From the NCBI GenBank assembly GCA_030141605.1, contig JAQGDQ010000059.1:494001-558000 (forward strand): a stretch of 64,000 bases of DNA. The letters are read 5' to 3'. Below, piece by piece: positions 43,885 through 56,900 of this stretch. The notes under the pieces are model-generated. The model searched no databases, was not told the origin of the DNA, and was given only the letters and a program-made list of their open reading frames with translations. The stretch comes from Tubiluchus corallicola. Taxonomy: Eukaryota > Priapulida > Priapulimorpha > Priapulimorphida > Tubiluchidae. Each line of letters starts with the position of its first letter. Position 1 is the stretch's first letter. The position numbers and the translations under genes are program-made.

Positions 43885-44252
43885 CCTAATTGTTCTGATA
43901 ATAATAATAATGAAGGAGCAACGGATTTTGAATCGCAGATCTGTACTGGTGAAAAGTAGGATTATCAATACGAGTTGTCAGTTGTGTTTTCCTATTTTAT
44001 GCGTATCATTGCAAAAATACTTATGACCGTGGGATCTGGAAGTTGTGCGGTCAAGATTCAGTCGAACGAGCGTCAGGATTCTGTTATTCTTCGCAAACTT
44101 TTCGTTTAATAACTCGTTAAGGTAGCAAACTAATGTTCATTTTGTTATTTTCAACGAGTTTTGATCCCCTAGCTTTTAAAAAGTTATTTCACCTACAACT
44201 ACAATATAGTAAGTTTTTTAAACGTTTTAATATGAACGTTTCAATAGTTTAG

Positions 44253-44385
44253 CAATCATGCAAACACACGAAAGCAGTACCAAATTAGAAACTTTGAGAA
44301 AGTTTTACATCTCCACTGGACTAGAACTCAGGTCTTCTGCTATCCGGGCAGTTATTTTAACCTTGGTAAAAATTTATTTCTAAAT
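44253..44385 (-). repeat. tRNA-derived SINE, copy 2 (diverged)
   Basis: The minus strand has an AACTGCCCGGATAGCAGAAG region, a decayed B box AGTTCTAGTCC (44328-44318), then CTAATTTGGTACTGCTTTCG and TGTGTTTGCATGATT. The tail matches copy 1 over about 35 bases at about 75-80%, in the same orientation only 250 bases away. Confidence 0.55.
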
Positions 44386-44499
44386 TTATTTCTAAAAGTG
44401 AGGAATTTACATCATGTTTATATACATAGTACAAAAAAAAACAAATAAAAAGTAAACAACTAATGAACTTTCAAATTTAAGTAGCAGATGAAATTTTAC

Positions 44500-44660
44500 C
44501 TTTACTATAGTTTAGTGAAGGTATACATATACGCTTTGGGTGAAATCACAGAAACGCAAGAAAGCAATACTAAATTAGTAAGTCTCCGCCTCGCTGGGAC
44601 TCGAACCCTATACTTTCAGGGCAGCTACGCTAACCATTACGAAGAAAGATTTATAGCTGA
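44500..44660 (-). repeat. tRNA-derived SINE, copy 1
   Basis: On the minus strand, TAATGGTTAGCGTAGCTG (A-box-like) precedes GGTTCGAGTCC (44607-44597), a perfect match to the pol III B-box consensus. A non-tRNA tail CTAATTTAGTATTGCTTTC (reading to about 44541) is shared with the copy at 44.3 kb. A functional tRNA is ruled out by unpaired acceptor ends. Confidence 0.65.
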
Positions 44661-45404
44661 GTGGTCACAAGGTGGAACTAGACTCAAAATTTATTCAACG
44701 TTAAGCAAACTTTAACTAGTAAAGGTATCTGAGACTGCCAGGAAGACTGATTCTAAGAGTTTTTTGCAACAGCAATACTGCCCCAGCTACTTCTTAGCGT
44801 TGCGTTCACACATTAGTGCCTCATCTTTGACGACTGTCAGGTTCTGGTTTTGCCACAAATACCGATATTAGTACGCCTGCATAGTGATGAAAAGCAACTT
44901 ATAACACGCTGATCTGCATATAAAATAATGCCGCAAGTCTTATGTGTATTGTTGAAGCTAGAATCGTTATTATTTTTATTTGTTGTCTTTGTTTTTTTGT
45001 GTGTGTTTTCGTTTTAGTTGATCAGTAAAACATTTTTTCGGGCTTTCCAAAACTCAAAATTCTCACAAAGATTAAATTCAACGAAATATTAAGAGACACA
45101 TCAGCTTGGGCTTCACAGGTACGGACATTAAATGATTACACTACTTAATTATCCTTGTGCCATGTGGGGCACAGCGGAGTCTAAGGCATCTTATATATTG
45201 TAATACTGACATTAATAAGGGACATATCCAAGCAGGAGCTCTTTATTATGACTAATAAGTGAGGCATGAACGCTGTTCTCTAGTCGATAAACTATGACAA
45301 AATTAGATCAATTTATAAAGGTAATCATGTCAGCGCGTTAATCTCAAGTGAACGGCTTAAGGTGGGGGGGATGTAGTGATAATATGGTGCGCCGTCATTT
45401 CGGC

Positions 45405-46440
45405 ACAGCGCAGCCACAAAACATTTGGAGAGAAAGTGATTCGGACACATGGGTCATTTGGACACAAGTCGTTTGGCACAAGAACTGAACACTTCTAAGA
45501 GCAGGATTGCAGCCATTTCCGAAAAAGCTGCTGCTAGACCCAAAGAGAATGCAAGGTAATCCAATAAGTAAAAAACAAAGTGGCTACCGGATTTCCGACA
45601 TATAGTCTAACAGAATAGTGAAAAATTTGCTCACTTCACCTAAAAGTTTGGACAATGCTAGAACACAACCAACTGATTAATTTTGTGTATGAGGCCGATC
45701 GAAAATCTTCCAATGTGACAAGATGGCTGTTACTAGATTTAAAAGCTATATCTTAGATGACGATCTTGATGTATAAATATAGATTTTTAAGTTCACTGAA
45801 TCCACATCTGATGCTTAAATACACCTATGACACCACCTCAATTAGGATTTAAAAACGGCTGCCAAGCTGATGATTTTAGCGTTAATTTATAGGTTTCAAA
45901 CTTAAAGGTGCTTGCGTAGTATCAACATTTTCAAGATGACGATAGATGGCTCCTGCTAGCTTACAAAGGCCATATCTCAGGCTACACAAAATTGTGAATG
46001 CTAAAAGTCCCGGGAAAAGGGAAAAAGTAGTGCTACTACAGCTGAATTACTACTACACGGGCTTCAATGCCTATACATATGACGTGACAAAACGCATCAA
46101 GACTTGTTCACAAGAAAGGGAAGATCACTGAAGTCAATTCGTCCAACATCTAACGCACTGTTGGAGCACACCATGCAGACGTATTATCTATCAGGACACT
46201 ATTGGGCCAAACAATGATCACTGCCCCAGCTTTACCATCAGCATTAAACTGGACTGTAAGAAGTTCACGTAATATGTAAACCACACTGGCCATTAAAGTT
46301 TGAAGTATGTCAACAACTTATTCAATGTTGCAGCCAGCCAACCAAAGGTGTCGTGTCAAATGTAAATGTGTCCAAGCAAGTCTGTCCGCACAGCTCTGTG
46401 GAAACGTGGTAATGAACGCGACAACTTGGTCATCTTGAAA
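45405..46440 (+). repeat. Possible inverted-ended repetitive element
   Basis: The left part (45405-45482) contains CGGACACATGGGTCATTTGG and ACACAAGTCGTTTGGCACAA. The right part (46330-46440), read on the minus strand, contains GCGGACAGACTTGCTTGGAC and ACACATTTACATTTGACACG. The similar ordered words suggest diverged inverted termini. The interior has two decayed AAGATGGCT...TTTAAAAGC...ATATCT units (45718 and 45945). Confidence 0.35.
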
Positions 46441-47099
46441 ATGGTAGTCATGTTGGACAATTTTTTATTGACCCCATATAACCGAAATTAATCACCCTGA
46501 TGAGTCCTAGCACTGTACAGAGTTCTATCATTTTAATGTGAAATGAGTAATCTTTTCACTCTTCTGCTGGACTATACATCGGGGGTACTTCGCGGTTATT
46601 TTTTACTTATTGGAGTGTGCTAGTCTTTGCGCGTGCTTTTTGAGGTTTTTAGATTCAACAAAATCGTATTGATAAAAATAATTTGCTTTTTGTTTTTATA
46701 ATAAATTTTTATGTGAAGCAGGTTAATGTAATTACATGATTGGCGTAGTTTCAAGATTCCTAAATAGTAATGCAACTAAATTAATTCTAGAACCAAATGC
46801 GGTCGCAGCAAGTAAAATATAAAAAGTCCGAACCCTAATTTGAATTAGGGTCCCTGACTATATGTCAGTATATCAATGTTATTGTTTTGAATTGTTCATG
46901 GACAAGGAAAATCTCTCACTGTAACATTTTGCTAAGGCAAACACTAGTAACACACAGTGCAATGAATCTTACGAAACTACAGATAGGCTGGCGCCCTAAT
47001 AAGAAACGCTTCAGTGTGTCACGCATTTACTTTAAGTCTTTAACTGCAATTTGTTTTAAAAATTTTCTTTGTAATTTTCAAGTCGTGAGTAGTTAATTT

Positions 47100-47931
47100 T
47101 AGAGTTATTCGAAGTTCGGGACGGGATCGTGGTAATGTCGGGTCAGCGGTTTTGGGTCGGTGTTCGGGGCGTTAATTGCGTTTGAGTTCGGGACTTTTCG
47201 GGGTTCGAGATGAATTGGTCGGGTTTGGGGTTCAGGTCAGGATCGGGGTTCCCAATCCCGTATATAATTCAGCAACCGAAATAAAACAACTCGATTTAAT
47301 TTCTCAACCTCAATCTTTAACTCAATCTAATTTCGATAATTGCAACACGATTCATCCAGCCGTGGTATTAGGTATTGGTTTCGTGTTAAAATGAATCAGC
47401 ATATTGACAAAAAGCGTTGGTTGCTTGAGTGGATTTTAAAAAGGAAAGATAAGCATTATTGACAAATTACACCCACCGTGGGTGTAAGTATCCGTGTGAC
47501 CTACCAGAGTAAATTAGTCACATGCACAGATGCTGAATCCACTTTCTCTGTATGCACCGAGAAAAGATCACCATGCGTACTTAAAACACGTTCTAAAAAA
47601 TAAAAGAACTTAGTAATCACGCGATCAGCTATAGGCCTAGTTAACAAAATCTCAATAAAAAAACATTTAATAACAAAACAAAATTTAAGTTATGGTTGGT
47701 AAAATGGTAAAATCATTTTCTCGATAAACCTCAAAAAGTTGAACTAAACGTTGTTTTCTCAAATATTATAAACTTTTTTAAAAGGTGCGGTCGGGTTTAG
47801 AACGGGGCCAGAAGTTCGGAAACTCGGTTCGGGAGGGGTACATTTCAAGAATGAGGTTCGGGATTTAAGAAAAGTTGAGAATCGAGGTTCGGGGTTCAAG
47901 ATCGTAACTACCTCGATCCCGAACATCCCTA
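47100..47931 (+). mobile_element. Nonautonomous hAT-type DNA transposon with 8-bp target duplication
   Basis: The 832-bp element is flanked by a perfect direct repeat GTTAATTT (47092-47099 and 47932-47939), the 8-bp target duplication expected of hAT elements. The left end is TAGAGTTATTCG and the right end, read inward on the minus strand, is TAGGGATGTTCG: 9 of 12 match, with the TAG start typical of hAT. Many subterminal repeats of GTTCGGG/TTCGGGGTTC crowd both ends. It has no transposase, only a spurious 72-codon frame. Strand is arbitrary. Confidence 0.85.
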
Positions 47932-48663
47932 GTTAATTTATTTTTCAGTTGAGAGCTTGAGAAAGAGTAGACCAATTTCAAACAGTACGGAAAAGGTAAA
48001 AGACGAAACTTTATTGAGTTAGTTGCTTCAAAAGTAATTATGAGTATACCTGTTTAACCTAACTCTTAATTAAAATTATTTATATGCTTAGCCCAAAATC
48101 GTAGAATTTCACTACGCGTTTAGTCATGCAAAACTATCTGTTTATATGGCGCATGGTTACTTCGAATAGAGAAAATAATTCGGGTCGGATAAAGGGCACT
48201 GATGCGCGAATGCCAATTAAGGTGTGCAAAGGCAGGAAAAGAAAGCTAGCTTAATTATCACGGAAGCCCTGCTATGACTAGTGCATCCTCGATACACGCA
48301 AGCTGATCTACTGTGAAAAATCTTAATGAAGACATTGGAATTCATTTTCAACAATATTAATAACTTAACTAGCAAAGGCCCGCAAAAAAATTTGCGTATA
48401 AATCCACTTATAATCAATGATGCGAGTACATCCTACACAGTGTCCATTTATTTACCTAATGCAAAGCCCATAGCAGCTTTCATTGAACTAAAGTTATGAA
48501 GTTATACGCGGAGTACAATGGAATGACGTCAGAACAATGCAAAACGTCAGCAGTTTTCTAAACGAGAATCGCCCATAATAGAACCTCCAATCAACTCGTA
48601 GATGCTTCTCTTGGAAGAAGCGGCTACATATATAAATTTAATATACATTTAATATATATATAT

Positions 48664-48703
48664 ATTAAAATGCATGAAATATATATATATTTCATACATT
48701 TTA
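48664..48703. repeat. 40-bp near-perfect AT palindrome
   Basis: TTAAAATGCATGAAATATAT is followed by its reverse complement with one mismatched pair (C/A at the eighth step from the ends). It sits beside TA-rich sequence at 48640-48665. Confidence 0.8.
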
Positions 48704-50441
48704 ATTACAATCTTAAATCTGAGTCTTCTAATCAGTTACTATATATTTAATCCACGTGGAACATGGCAAGAATGAAATTGAGCCTTCAATAGTGCAGAAT
48801 CTACCACTAATGTGGTAGGTTGTGGAATCTGTCTCACAACAAATAAATATTCTCTGAGAATATACATATACATATGCGTAAATTCATATACCACCGAAAT
48901 TAGTGTATAGAGATGTCAATGACTACATTTTTGACAAAATAAATGTACCTGAACGCCGTCTATGTGGTTCGCTGCATGTGTTTCATTATGCATTACCACG
49001 TTCGTCTAAATGCATCCTAAATATGTTGTCATTAGAACAGCTATTACTGCATGGCCACGAACTTGTTTAATGGATAAACCAGAACCGGATAGGTTGCTAA
49101 GCAACAAGGTGCATCCTCATCCGAGACTACTCCGACAGTGGTTTGCAAAAAACTTACTCCTTTGAGAACTTGTGTATGCAGTTTACCCAGTACTGTGTAA
49201 CTTTAACAAGGCTCACATTTTGATTTTTCGCGTTTAGACCCCTTTCAGTCAATCATGGATACACCCGACTGGACGTAGAGTGTGTTATTACAGCCAAGTT
49301 AGAATGTTAGTCTACCTGGTCTGATTGATTAATTCGCTTTATAGATTTACCTGTAGCAAGATTCACGCGTAAATCACTTCGGAGATTTGAAACTTGACTA
49401 ATTACCTGTTCGCCGCATCGATCGCAGTCAGAAAAACCGGAATATTATTATTGTTACTGAAGCTTGAAGTTAATATTAGCTGGCATGGATATAGAAATGT
49501 GACTGTGCAGCTCTACGCAGGATTGCAATAAGTTCGGAGTACGTGTCTATTGCGTTTTTAGACCACGTAGACCGAGAACGATTTTATTTATAATTACGTA
49601 ATCATACCCATGCATTATATTGTAAATAAGTTTTTAAGTTAGTTTTAGTAGTTTTTTTGACGTGATAAACTGCCAAGGTTTAAAAATGATACTGCCCGGA
49701 AACATCTACATTAACTCAGCCATAAACCCCTCATCGGCGTACGGAAAAATTGGAAATATGATGCTTCTCTGTGTTTCCAAGATTATCCATATTTCACATG
49801 ACGCTCGCATGTTTTCACCAATCCAATTTCAAAAATACATGTTTTGTATCATTAATTAACTTTGAAAATAACTTTACTTATTTTCGCTAAATAATAAACA
49901 ATCGCTTTTAGCTAAACTAATTTTTGAAACCTTATAATTAGTATGCAATAATGAAATTTATATCGTTATAGTTGTGCTTCATTTTTGCGTGCTTTAGTAC
50001 ATAGATAATGAATTATGCTTTGTTTCGTATTAAGGATAATTTTGCAGATTATTTCATCAAAATAATAATCTTTTTACATTAAGACATAGCTCTAATAATA
50101 CAAAGTAATTTGTTAAAAACAATGTTTATATTCGAAGTTTTCTGTATTCAGTCCGGTTAGTTTAAAAGGCTGCTATACCCTATTCAGCAAAAATATCTTC
50201 ACCCCTAGTCAGCACAGCATGGTCTTTTGTTGTAAGTCATTACAGTTATAATAAATGTAATATTTTATTAACATAATTCTTTTTTTCCGCAATGAAAACA
50301 AAGCTAACAACGTCATTCTTCATCTAGCTGCAACATCTGAAAGAGAGATTATACATTAAATTTTCTAAACATTGTTTCACATATCTGAAATTTTACGTGG
50401 AATTAAATGTGGGATATTATACGTTCGTGGTTTATTTTCAG

Positions 50442-50900
50442 GGGCAAAAACAGCAAATCATGACATCCTCTCCGGTAAATGTCATTTTAGCAGACAAGCA
50501 GCCTCAAGGTGAACATGACTCCACAGAACAGCTTGGGAATCACGTGAATTCAAAAGCAGGTGACACCAACCCAAATGTGGTTAGTGGCAGAAGTCATCCT
50601 AATGTTAGCATCACTGGCGAAAGAAGTCAAAGCGACAATGAAAGCCGAAGTTTGCGCTATTACCAGAACTCTCTGAGCATAAGCAGCGATGTTACTAATG
50701 ACGCTAACATTAAATCAGTGAGTCAGTGCACAATTAATAAGACCGGTGATGATGATGATGATGTTGACAGCGGCACTGACGACAAGAGTAATGCAGACAA
50801 TGAAGTCTGCTCGGAAATTGTGCACATTGAGAACCAGTCTAAAAAAGGAGACGACGCCAATCAGACAAACGTGTTCCATAAATTGGTTCAAAGAATGCAG
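50442..50900 (+). CDS. CNGA: CNGA first coding exon (cytoplasmic N-terminus)
   Basis: The exon is bounded by a TTTATTTTCAG acceptor and a CAG/GTAAGA donor, and the ATG is at 50460. It encodes residues 1-147: a Ser/Asn/Asp-rich hydrophilic segment with an acidic Asp run near 50746-50763, ending FHKLVQRMQ, where the exon meets FVKQWGKK of the next one. The six codons between the acceptor and the ATG are open, so a longer N-terminus from an upstream exon cannot be excluded. The basic, amphipathic junction could be a calmodulin-binding site as in some CNG subunits, but that is inference. Confidence 0.85.
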
Positions 50901-53900
50901 GTAAGAAATGTTAGTATGAGGGCCACACAGTTTTGTTACACTTCTTGTACTTATTAATATGTCAGCATTGTTTGAGGTAACAGCACGATAACTTCTTAAC
51001 ATTACTGACATAGGCCTAATTATGCAATTACAGAAAAACATACCGATAGAGGATAAACAGCAAAAGGTATATTGATCGAATGCGGATAATAATCATATAT
51101 GGCATATATAGTTGGTATCAGATTTCAGATGTTATCAACTATCATCTTATTCCCAGTTATAAAACGTTGAAGGATTGTAGGTGCTTTTGACTGTTGTAAG
51201 GGACTACGAGGTACGCGCGAGTAATCACTTAACTAGAAAAGTTGAAGCGTCATTGTTTCCTGATGATTAGCTGAAAACAATAAGAGCCTCTGCCTCGCGT
51301 ATACCCTGCGCTGATCACTTAGCTATGACTAGCACTAGTTTTTTTTTGGACGTTGAAGATATATATTTATTAAAGTTGTCTACATTCATACGAAGTTTCG
51401 TTAAGATGTTTCGTTACCCCAGAAGGGCACAATTCTTAGGTGCCCACACAAAAAGCATAATTATAAGCCTGTTCCCAGCGTTTTCTTCACTCAAACACAC
51501 AGAGCCTACTTCCACAAGCATACAGCCGTTAGCACTTTAAATCTGTGGATAAGGTTAAATAAGCTCATCCGCTGCCTAACATGTATCATAAATATGAAGG
51601 TAAAAAGTTAAAGGTCAAGTCCGCTGCATGGCGAAAAGTGTCTATCTGCCTTATACTGTAACACAAAAGTTGTTACGTGACGCCCGTGCAACCAAATTTG
51701 GTGAAGTTGTTAACCAATTTCAAGGTCATCGCTAATTAACGCGTATGTAGAAAAGAACAGTCAAAGGTGAAGGTGAAACACGATTAATCATGGTTTTAAT
51801 GTCATCACTGGCGGCTTTAAATTGAAGTTTTTTTATTGATCAATGTAGCCTTTACTGTGTATAGTGTTGTGAGATAAATGGGAAGGGGATAATATGCAGT
51901 TCTGCATTACCTAAAATTATCAAATTTTAATTTTTTTCTTCAGTTCGTAAAGCAGTGGGGTAAGAAGGACGTACCAGAATTGAGCAGACCAGACTCGTTT
52001 CTGGAAAAGTTTGCTATGGTGGGAGCACAACAAGAGGTTACTGACACCGAGAGCCTTAAAGGAAGTGTTAAAGACTATAACTTCAACACCATTCGAGATC
52101 ACCTGTAAGAAGTGCTTCACTTAGTAGTTTTTTTTTCATTTAGTCTTACACCTACTTTCAACCGAAAACTTTGCAAATTAAAGACATTAATGCAGCAATA
52201 TTGCTTGTAGGTGGTACGGAATAAACACGCCACTTTTATTATATTTTTGAAATCAGTTTTTGGATTACAGACCAAACACCTTCAACTACTAAACCGTCAA
52301 ACTTGCAAATAAAATTGCGAGCCCGATAAGGACTTTTATCTGATAATTTATTTAATTTGTTATTATTTTATTAATCATTATTTTATTAATGAGCTGATAT
52401 CCATTTTGTTTCATAGTCGCTGGTGAATAATTAGAAATTATTACTACATATCTTATCATAGTAGGCTAATTATAGTGTACGACATTGTCGATGTCAAGTA
52501 ATCTTTGGTTGTTACTCTTAAGAATTGCTCGCGAGGTGCGGTATACACTGGAGTAACTAAGTCCCAGTAGCTAGCTTGGTCAAGATTGGACGTCAAGGAG
52601 ATACACATAAGCCCATCCAAAAAATCCTAGTCGTATTTTTTGGTCAGAAGTTTAGACTCCCATTTTTTACAACAACCGAAAACGAGATATCAACACACAG
52701 ATGTAAAACGAGCTACCATATTCGTAAAAATGTCACTACGTGTTGAACTGAACTGTTGATTAGGCCTCTTGGATGGGCTTAAGATTAACTAGTTAACCTA
52801 TTATGCCCAAGCTCGACGAAGATAGCAGATTGGAATATCTTGGTCACTCCTGCATGTCCTGTTCCACTCGAAGTAATTTCTGAGAGGAAAAAATTGCTGG
52901 AGATTGACCTGTTTGGACAAAAAGAAATGTACAGATGAGCCGCTCTTATGTCACACTGAAAACTGGTATTAAGAATTTACATCTCAGACTTTTACTTTAG
53001 GCTCACTTTATACAGAATTAGCATTTGGACAAACTCTATTTTTGAATAATTTTGAATAAACATGCTGTTAATAGTGTCAAGACATGTAACTGTGCTATCC
53101 ATTTTTTCAGTTCTCGACGAATTCGTAAATGGATCTTCGACCCTGCAGGCAGATTTTACTACAGATGGTTGTTCTTTGTCTCCCTAGCAGTGACCTACAA
53201 TGCCATATTTATCATAGCTAGAGCGACTTTCACGGAGCTACAGTTGCAACATCTAGGATTGTGGTTGAGCCTGGATTACATTAGTGACATTATTTACATT
53301 GCAGATATGTTGGTGCAATGTCGCAGAGGTAAAAAATGGATTTTTGGTATGAATTTTATTCCATAGCGGCTGACACCAGTGCAACAGTATAAACGTTCAA
53401 CTACTAATGATCAAAGTCTGCAGAATGCTTAGTATCTCACTTACATCTCTATCTAGCAAATATTTTTGCTGGTAAATCAACCATCCAAATATCCAGAGGT
53501 CGGGCGATGCTTATGGGTTTTAAGTTGTTAACCTCGCATATGCTCGCATTTACATAGCAATAATTAATAACCATAGTATACTGCAGCTAGGAAGTTAGAT
53601 GTGTGTATTGCATATTCATTCTCATTTCTTTTCATTAATAACAAACTAAAATGCAAAGAGCATGAAAATTTATGAATAGGAGCATTTTCTCAGTGTCCCA
53701 ATTATTTTTCCTTATTGAACTACCTCAAACTCATAAGAATTCAATGCTAAAGTCGGCTTTTTGCATACCTTACACATGTCAATTCCTACGTGCCTTGTCT
53801 TAGTGTGGCACATTTGAAAGAAATTCAAAGTTCTTTTTTCACTTTCATACGAATGAAGTATTTTCAAGATAACTGGAAAACATATGATCGACTGACAGAC

Positions 53901-56900
53901 ATACTCGTTGTTGTCGCCATTCCAAGATGGCAACAATACACCACACACAAAACGTCTAAGGCCTGTCACTTTGTAATGGATCGTAAAGATCATACAGAAT
54001 GATATTTAAATTTGCTGTGCGAGGACTAAAGAGTCCCCTTTTTTTAAAGTGGTACTGCAGTAACAGAGCACACACGTTGCATGTATACACACATACATTA
54101 AGTAAGACATTCCATTCTTACAATTTTTAAGTTGACAGCCAATTAACTGAAAAAAGACACCAACAATTGTGCACCAACTGGGGCTTCAACTCACAACCTT
54201 ACAATTTCAGGTATACCCTCTACCTACTTGTACATTTCAACCTATCATCAACTGCACAGATCATTTAACTTCAATTTCACTACCATTAAAACTCTGAATT
54301 GTGCAATGCCAAGGTTTCGTCATTGTACTGAAACATATCAACATATGGTTTCAGTGATCTATGTATCCATTTACTGCATTTCATTTAAATTTTTATTGAT
54401 ATTTCTGCAGTGTCAGCACAATTCTTAACCCTTTCAGTCCCAACTTATTTTTGTAATAAGAAAAAAATATTTGGCTTGGTACTTTTGTTCAGTATGTCCA
54501 TCTTGTTTACACACAATAATTATTTTTTCTACCTGTGCCCGTGTGCTAAATATACCCTGTATCCCGCGGGATACATTGGGATTCAATGGAAACATGAAAT
54601 GTGCTTCATTTTGCAACTGCTGGTAATTTTTTAAAGTATTTAAGACATTTAGTATGCATGCTATGCTGATCTGTACAAAGTCGTCTCTAAAGTACTGTAC
54701 CTTGCACAGTTTTTTATGCTATGTAGATTTCCTAGTTTGCCATTTTATCACCATTTTTAATCTATTGTTATTGGCTTAAATCAAAATAATTATTAACAGA
54801 TCAAATAACTGTCAGTCTTAAAATTTTATTAATTTTAAAGACAAAAAATATTCTCGTATCCTACGGGATACAACGGGTATGAAAGGGTTAACTGACTCAA
54901 CATTGATAACTTTGAGAAAGGAATGCATTAACAGAAATTTGTGTTTGTGTATTGCACGTTGTCAAAGAATGAAGAAAGAAACTGTGACCAAGGTAATGAC
55001 ACGACAGTGTCACAGTGGAATAGCAGGAATCTACAAATGGAAATCATTGCTAGGCCAATAAAAACCAGAAGGAAAAGGAAGCTATCAAGGTTTTAATGTG
55101 AACACTTAGTAGCACCAAATTTATACTAACCAATGTTTAAATTATCTACCAGATGATATCATGCATTAAATTTTAACTGCTTCATCAGTTTTAAATTTTT
55201 CATTATAGCAAAGGGAGAACCTAAAGAACAAAACAGAAACCTTTCAAAGAAAAAAATCACAGTCCTTAATGACAGAGCTTAAACTAGCACCAACTTTGTT
55301 TCAGAAAATTGTTTCTTGCATTTTAACTGCCATGAATTTAAAGTGCAGTGGAAAATGAAAAATCCTGACAACTTATGTTTGTGTGCATATATGCATCTGT
55401 TGCACGCTTTGTCAAACAGTATCTCCATTGAATAGGTATGTAAATTAATTAAAATTGTCTGCATTACAGCAGATTAGCCATATTACTGTAACACAGACTA
55501 TATACGTAATCTGATTAATAACTGTGCTATTGATATAGGTTATCTGGAACAGGGACTAATGGTTCGTGACATCAAGAAACTGGCAAAGAACTATTACACA
55601 ACGAGAGAATTCAAAATGGATATTGTCAGTGTTCTTCCAACAGATATCCTCTATTTTGCAGTTGGCATTCATTACCCCTTGATTCGATTTAACAGACTCT
55701 TTCGATTTCGTCGCATTCGTGAATTCTTTGATCGGACAGAAACACAAACAAACTATCCAAACTTCATCAGAATACTTAATCTTGTGCTATATATTCTGGG
55801 AATTATACACTGGAATGCTTGCATTTATTACTCAATTAGCAAAGCTGTCGGGCTGGGGGCTGACGAGTGGGTGTATCCCGATCCAGTGGCTGACCCAGCA
55901 TATGCGTCCATGTCCAGAAAATACATATTTTGTTTCTATTGGTCTACGCTGACCCTCACAACAATTGGAGAAACTCCTCCACCAGACCAAGATATTGAGT
56001 ACCTCTTCCATGTTATAGACTTTTTGATCGGCGTGCTGATCTTTGCCACGATTGTTGGAAATGTTGGCAGCATGATCACCAATATGAATCAGGCAAGAAC
56101 GGAGTTTCAGAATAAAATGGACTCAATAAAACAATATATGGAATTTCGAAAGGTCAGTAAAGAGTTAGAAAGGCGAGTCATCAAGTGGTTTGATTACCTG
56201 TGGTCAAACAAACAATCATTACATGAAGAAAGTATTCTCTCATCACTACCAGATAAACTCAAGGCAGAAATTGCTATTCATGTGCACTTAGACACATTAA
56301 AACGGGTAAGTGTGTTTCAAGACTGTGAACCGGGTTTACTCGTAGAGCTAGTACTGAAGCTGAGATTACAGGTATTCAGTCCCGGTGACTACATATGTCG
56401 TAAAGGTGATATAGGTAAAGAAATGTATATAGTCAAAAGAGGAAAACTGAGTGTAGTTGGTGATGATGGCATCACAGTTTTTGTAACTCTTGGTGCTGGT
56501 AGTGTATTTGGTGAGGTGAGTATTTTAAACATTGCCGGTAATAAAACCGGAAATAGACGGACGGCAAACGTCCGCAGTGTTGGATACTCAGACTTGTTTT
56601 GTTTGTACAAAGCTGACTTGTGGGATGCATTGAGTGAATATCCAGAAGCAAAACGTCTCCTTCTCGAAAAGGGAAGACAAATTTTAATGAAGGATGGATT
56701 GATCGATGAAGAAAAAGAGAAGGTAGCATTAGAAAAGAAGGAAAACACAGAAATAAAAATTAATCGTCTAGATTCAGATCTGAACAATTTGCAGACTCGT
56801 TTTGCACGTCTGCTAGCCGAATACACAAATATAACGGCAAAGCTAAAGCAACGACTTAATAAACTTGAAAAGCTTTACCAGGGTAGTTTTGATGAGTTAT

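Larger units (their letters stand above)
39874..50441. other. Mainly repeats; region upstream of CNGA
   Basis: Apart from the elements listed separately, 40200-41940, 46450-47090 and 47940-50440 show no gene. Because CNGA has a splice acceptor before its first coding exon, an untranslated CNGA exon and its promoter must lie somewhere upstream. I could not locate them. Confidence 0.5.

Noticed and set aside
44580-44650. tRNA gene
   Set aside because: The B box is perfect, but acceptor and T stems do not pair and a shared non-tRNA tail marks it as a SINE.
47176-47394. 72-codon frame
   Set aside because: It lies within the hAT element's subterminal repeats and has no transposase similarity.
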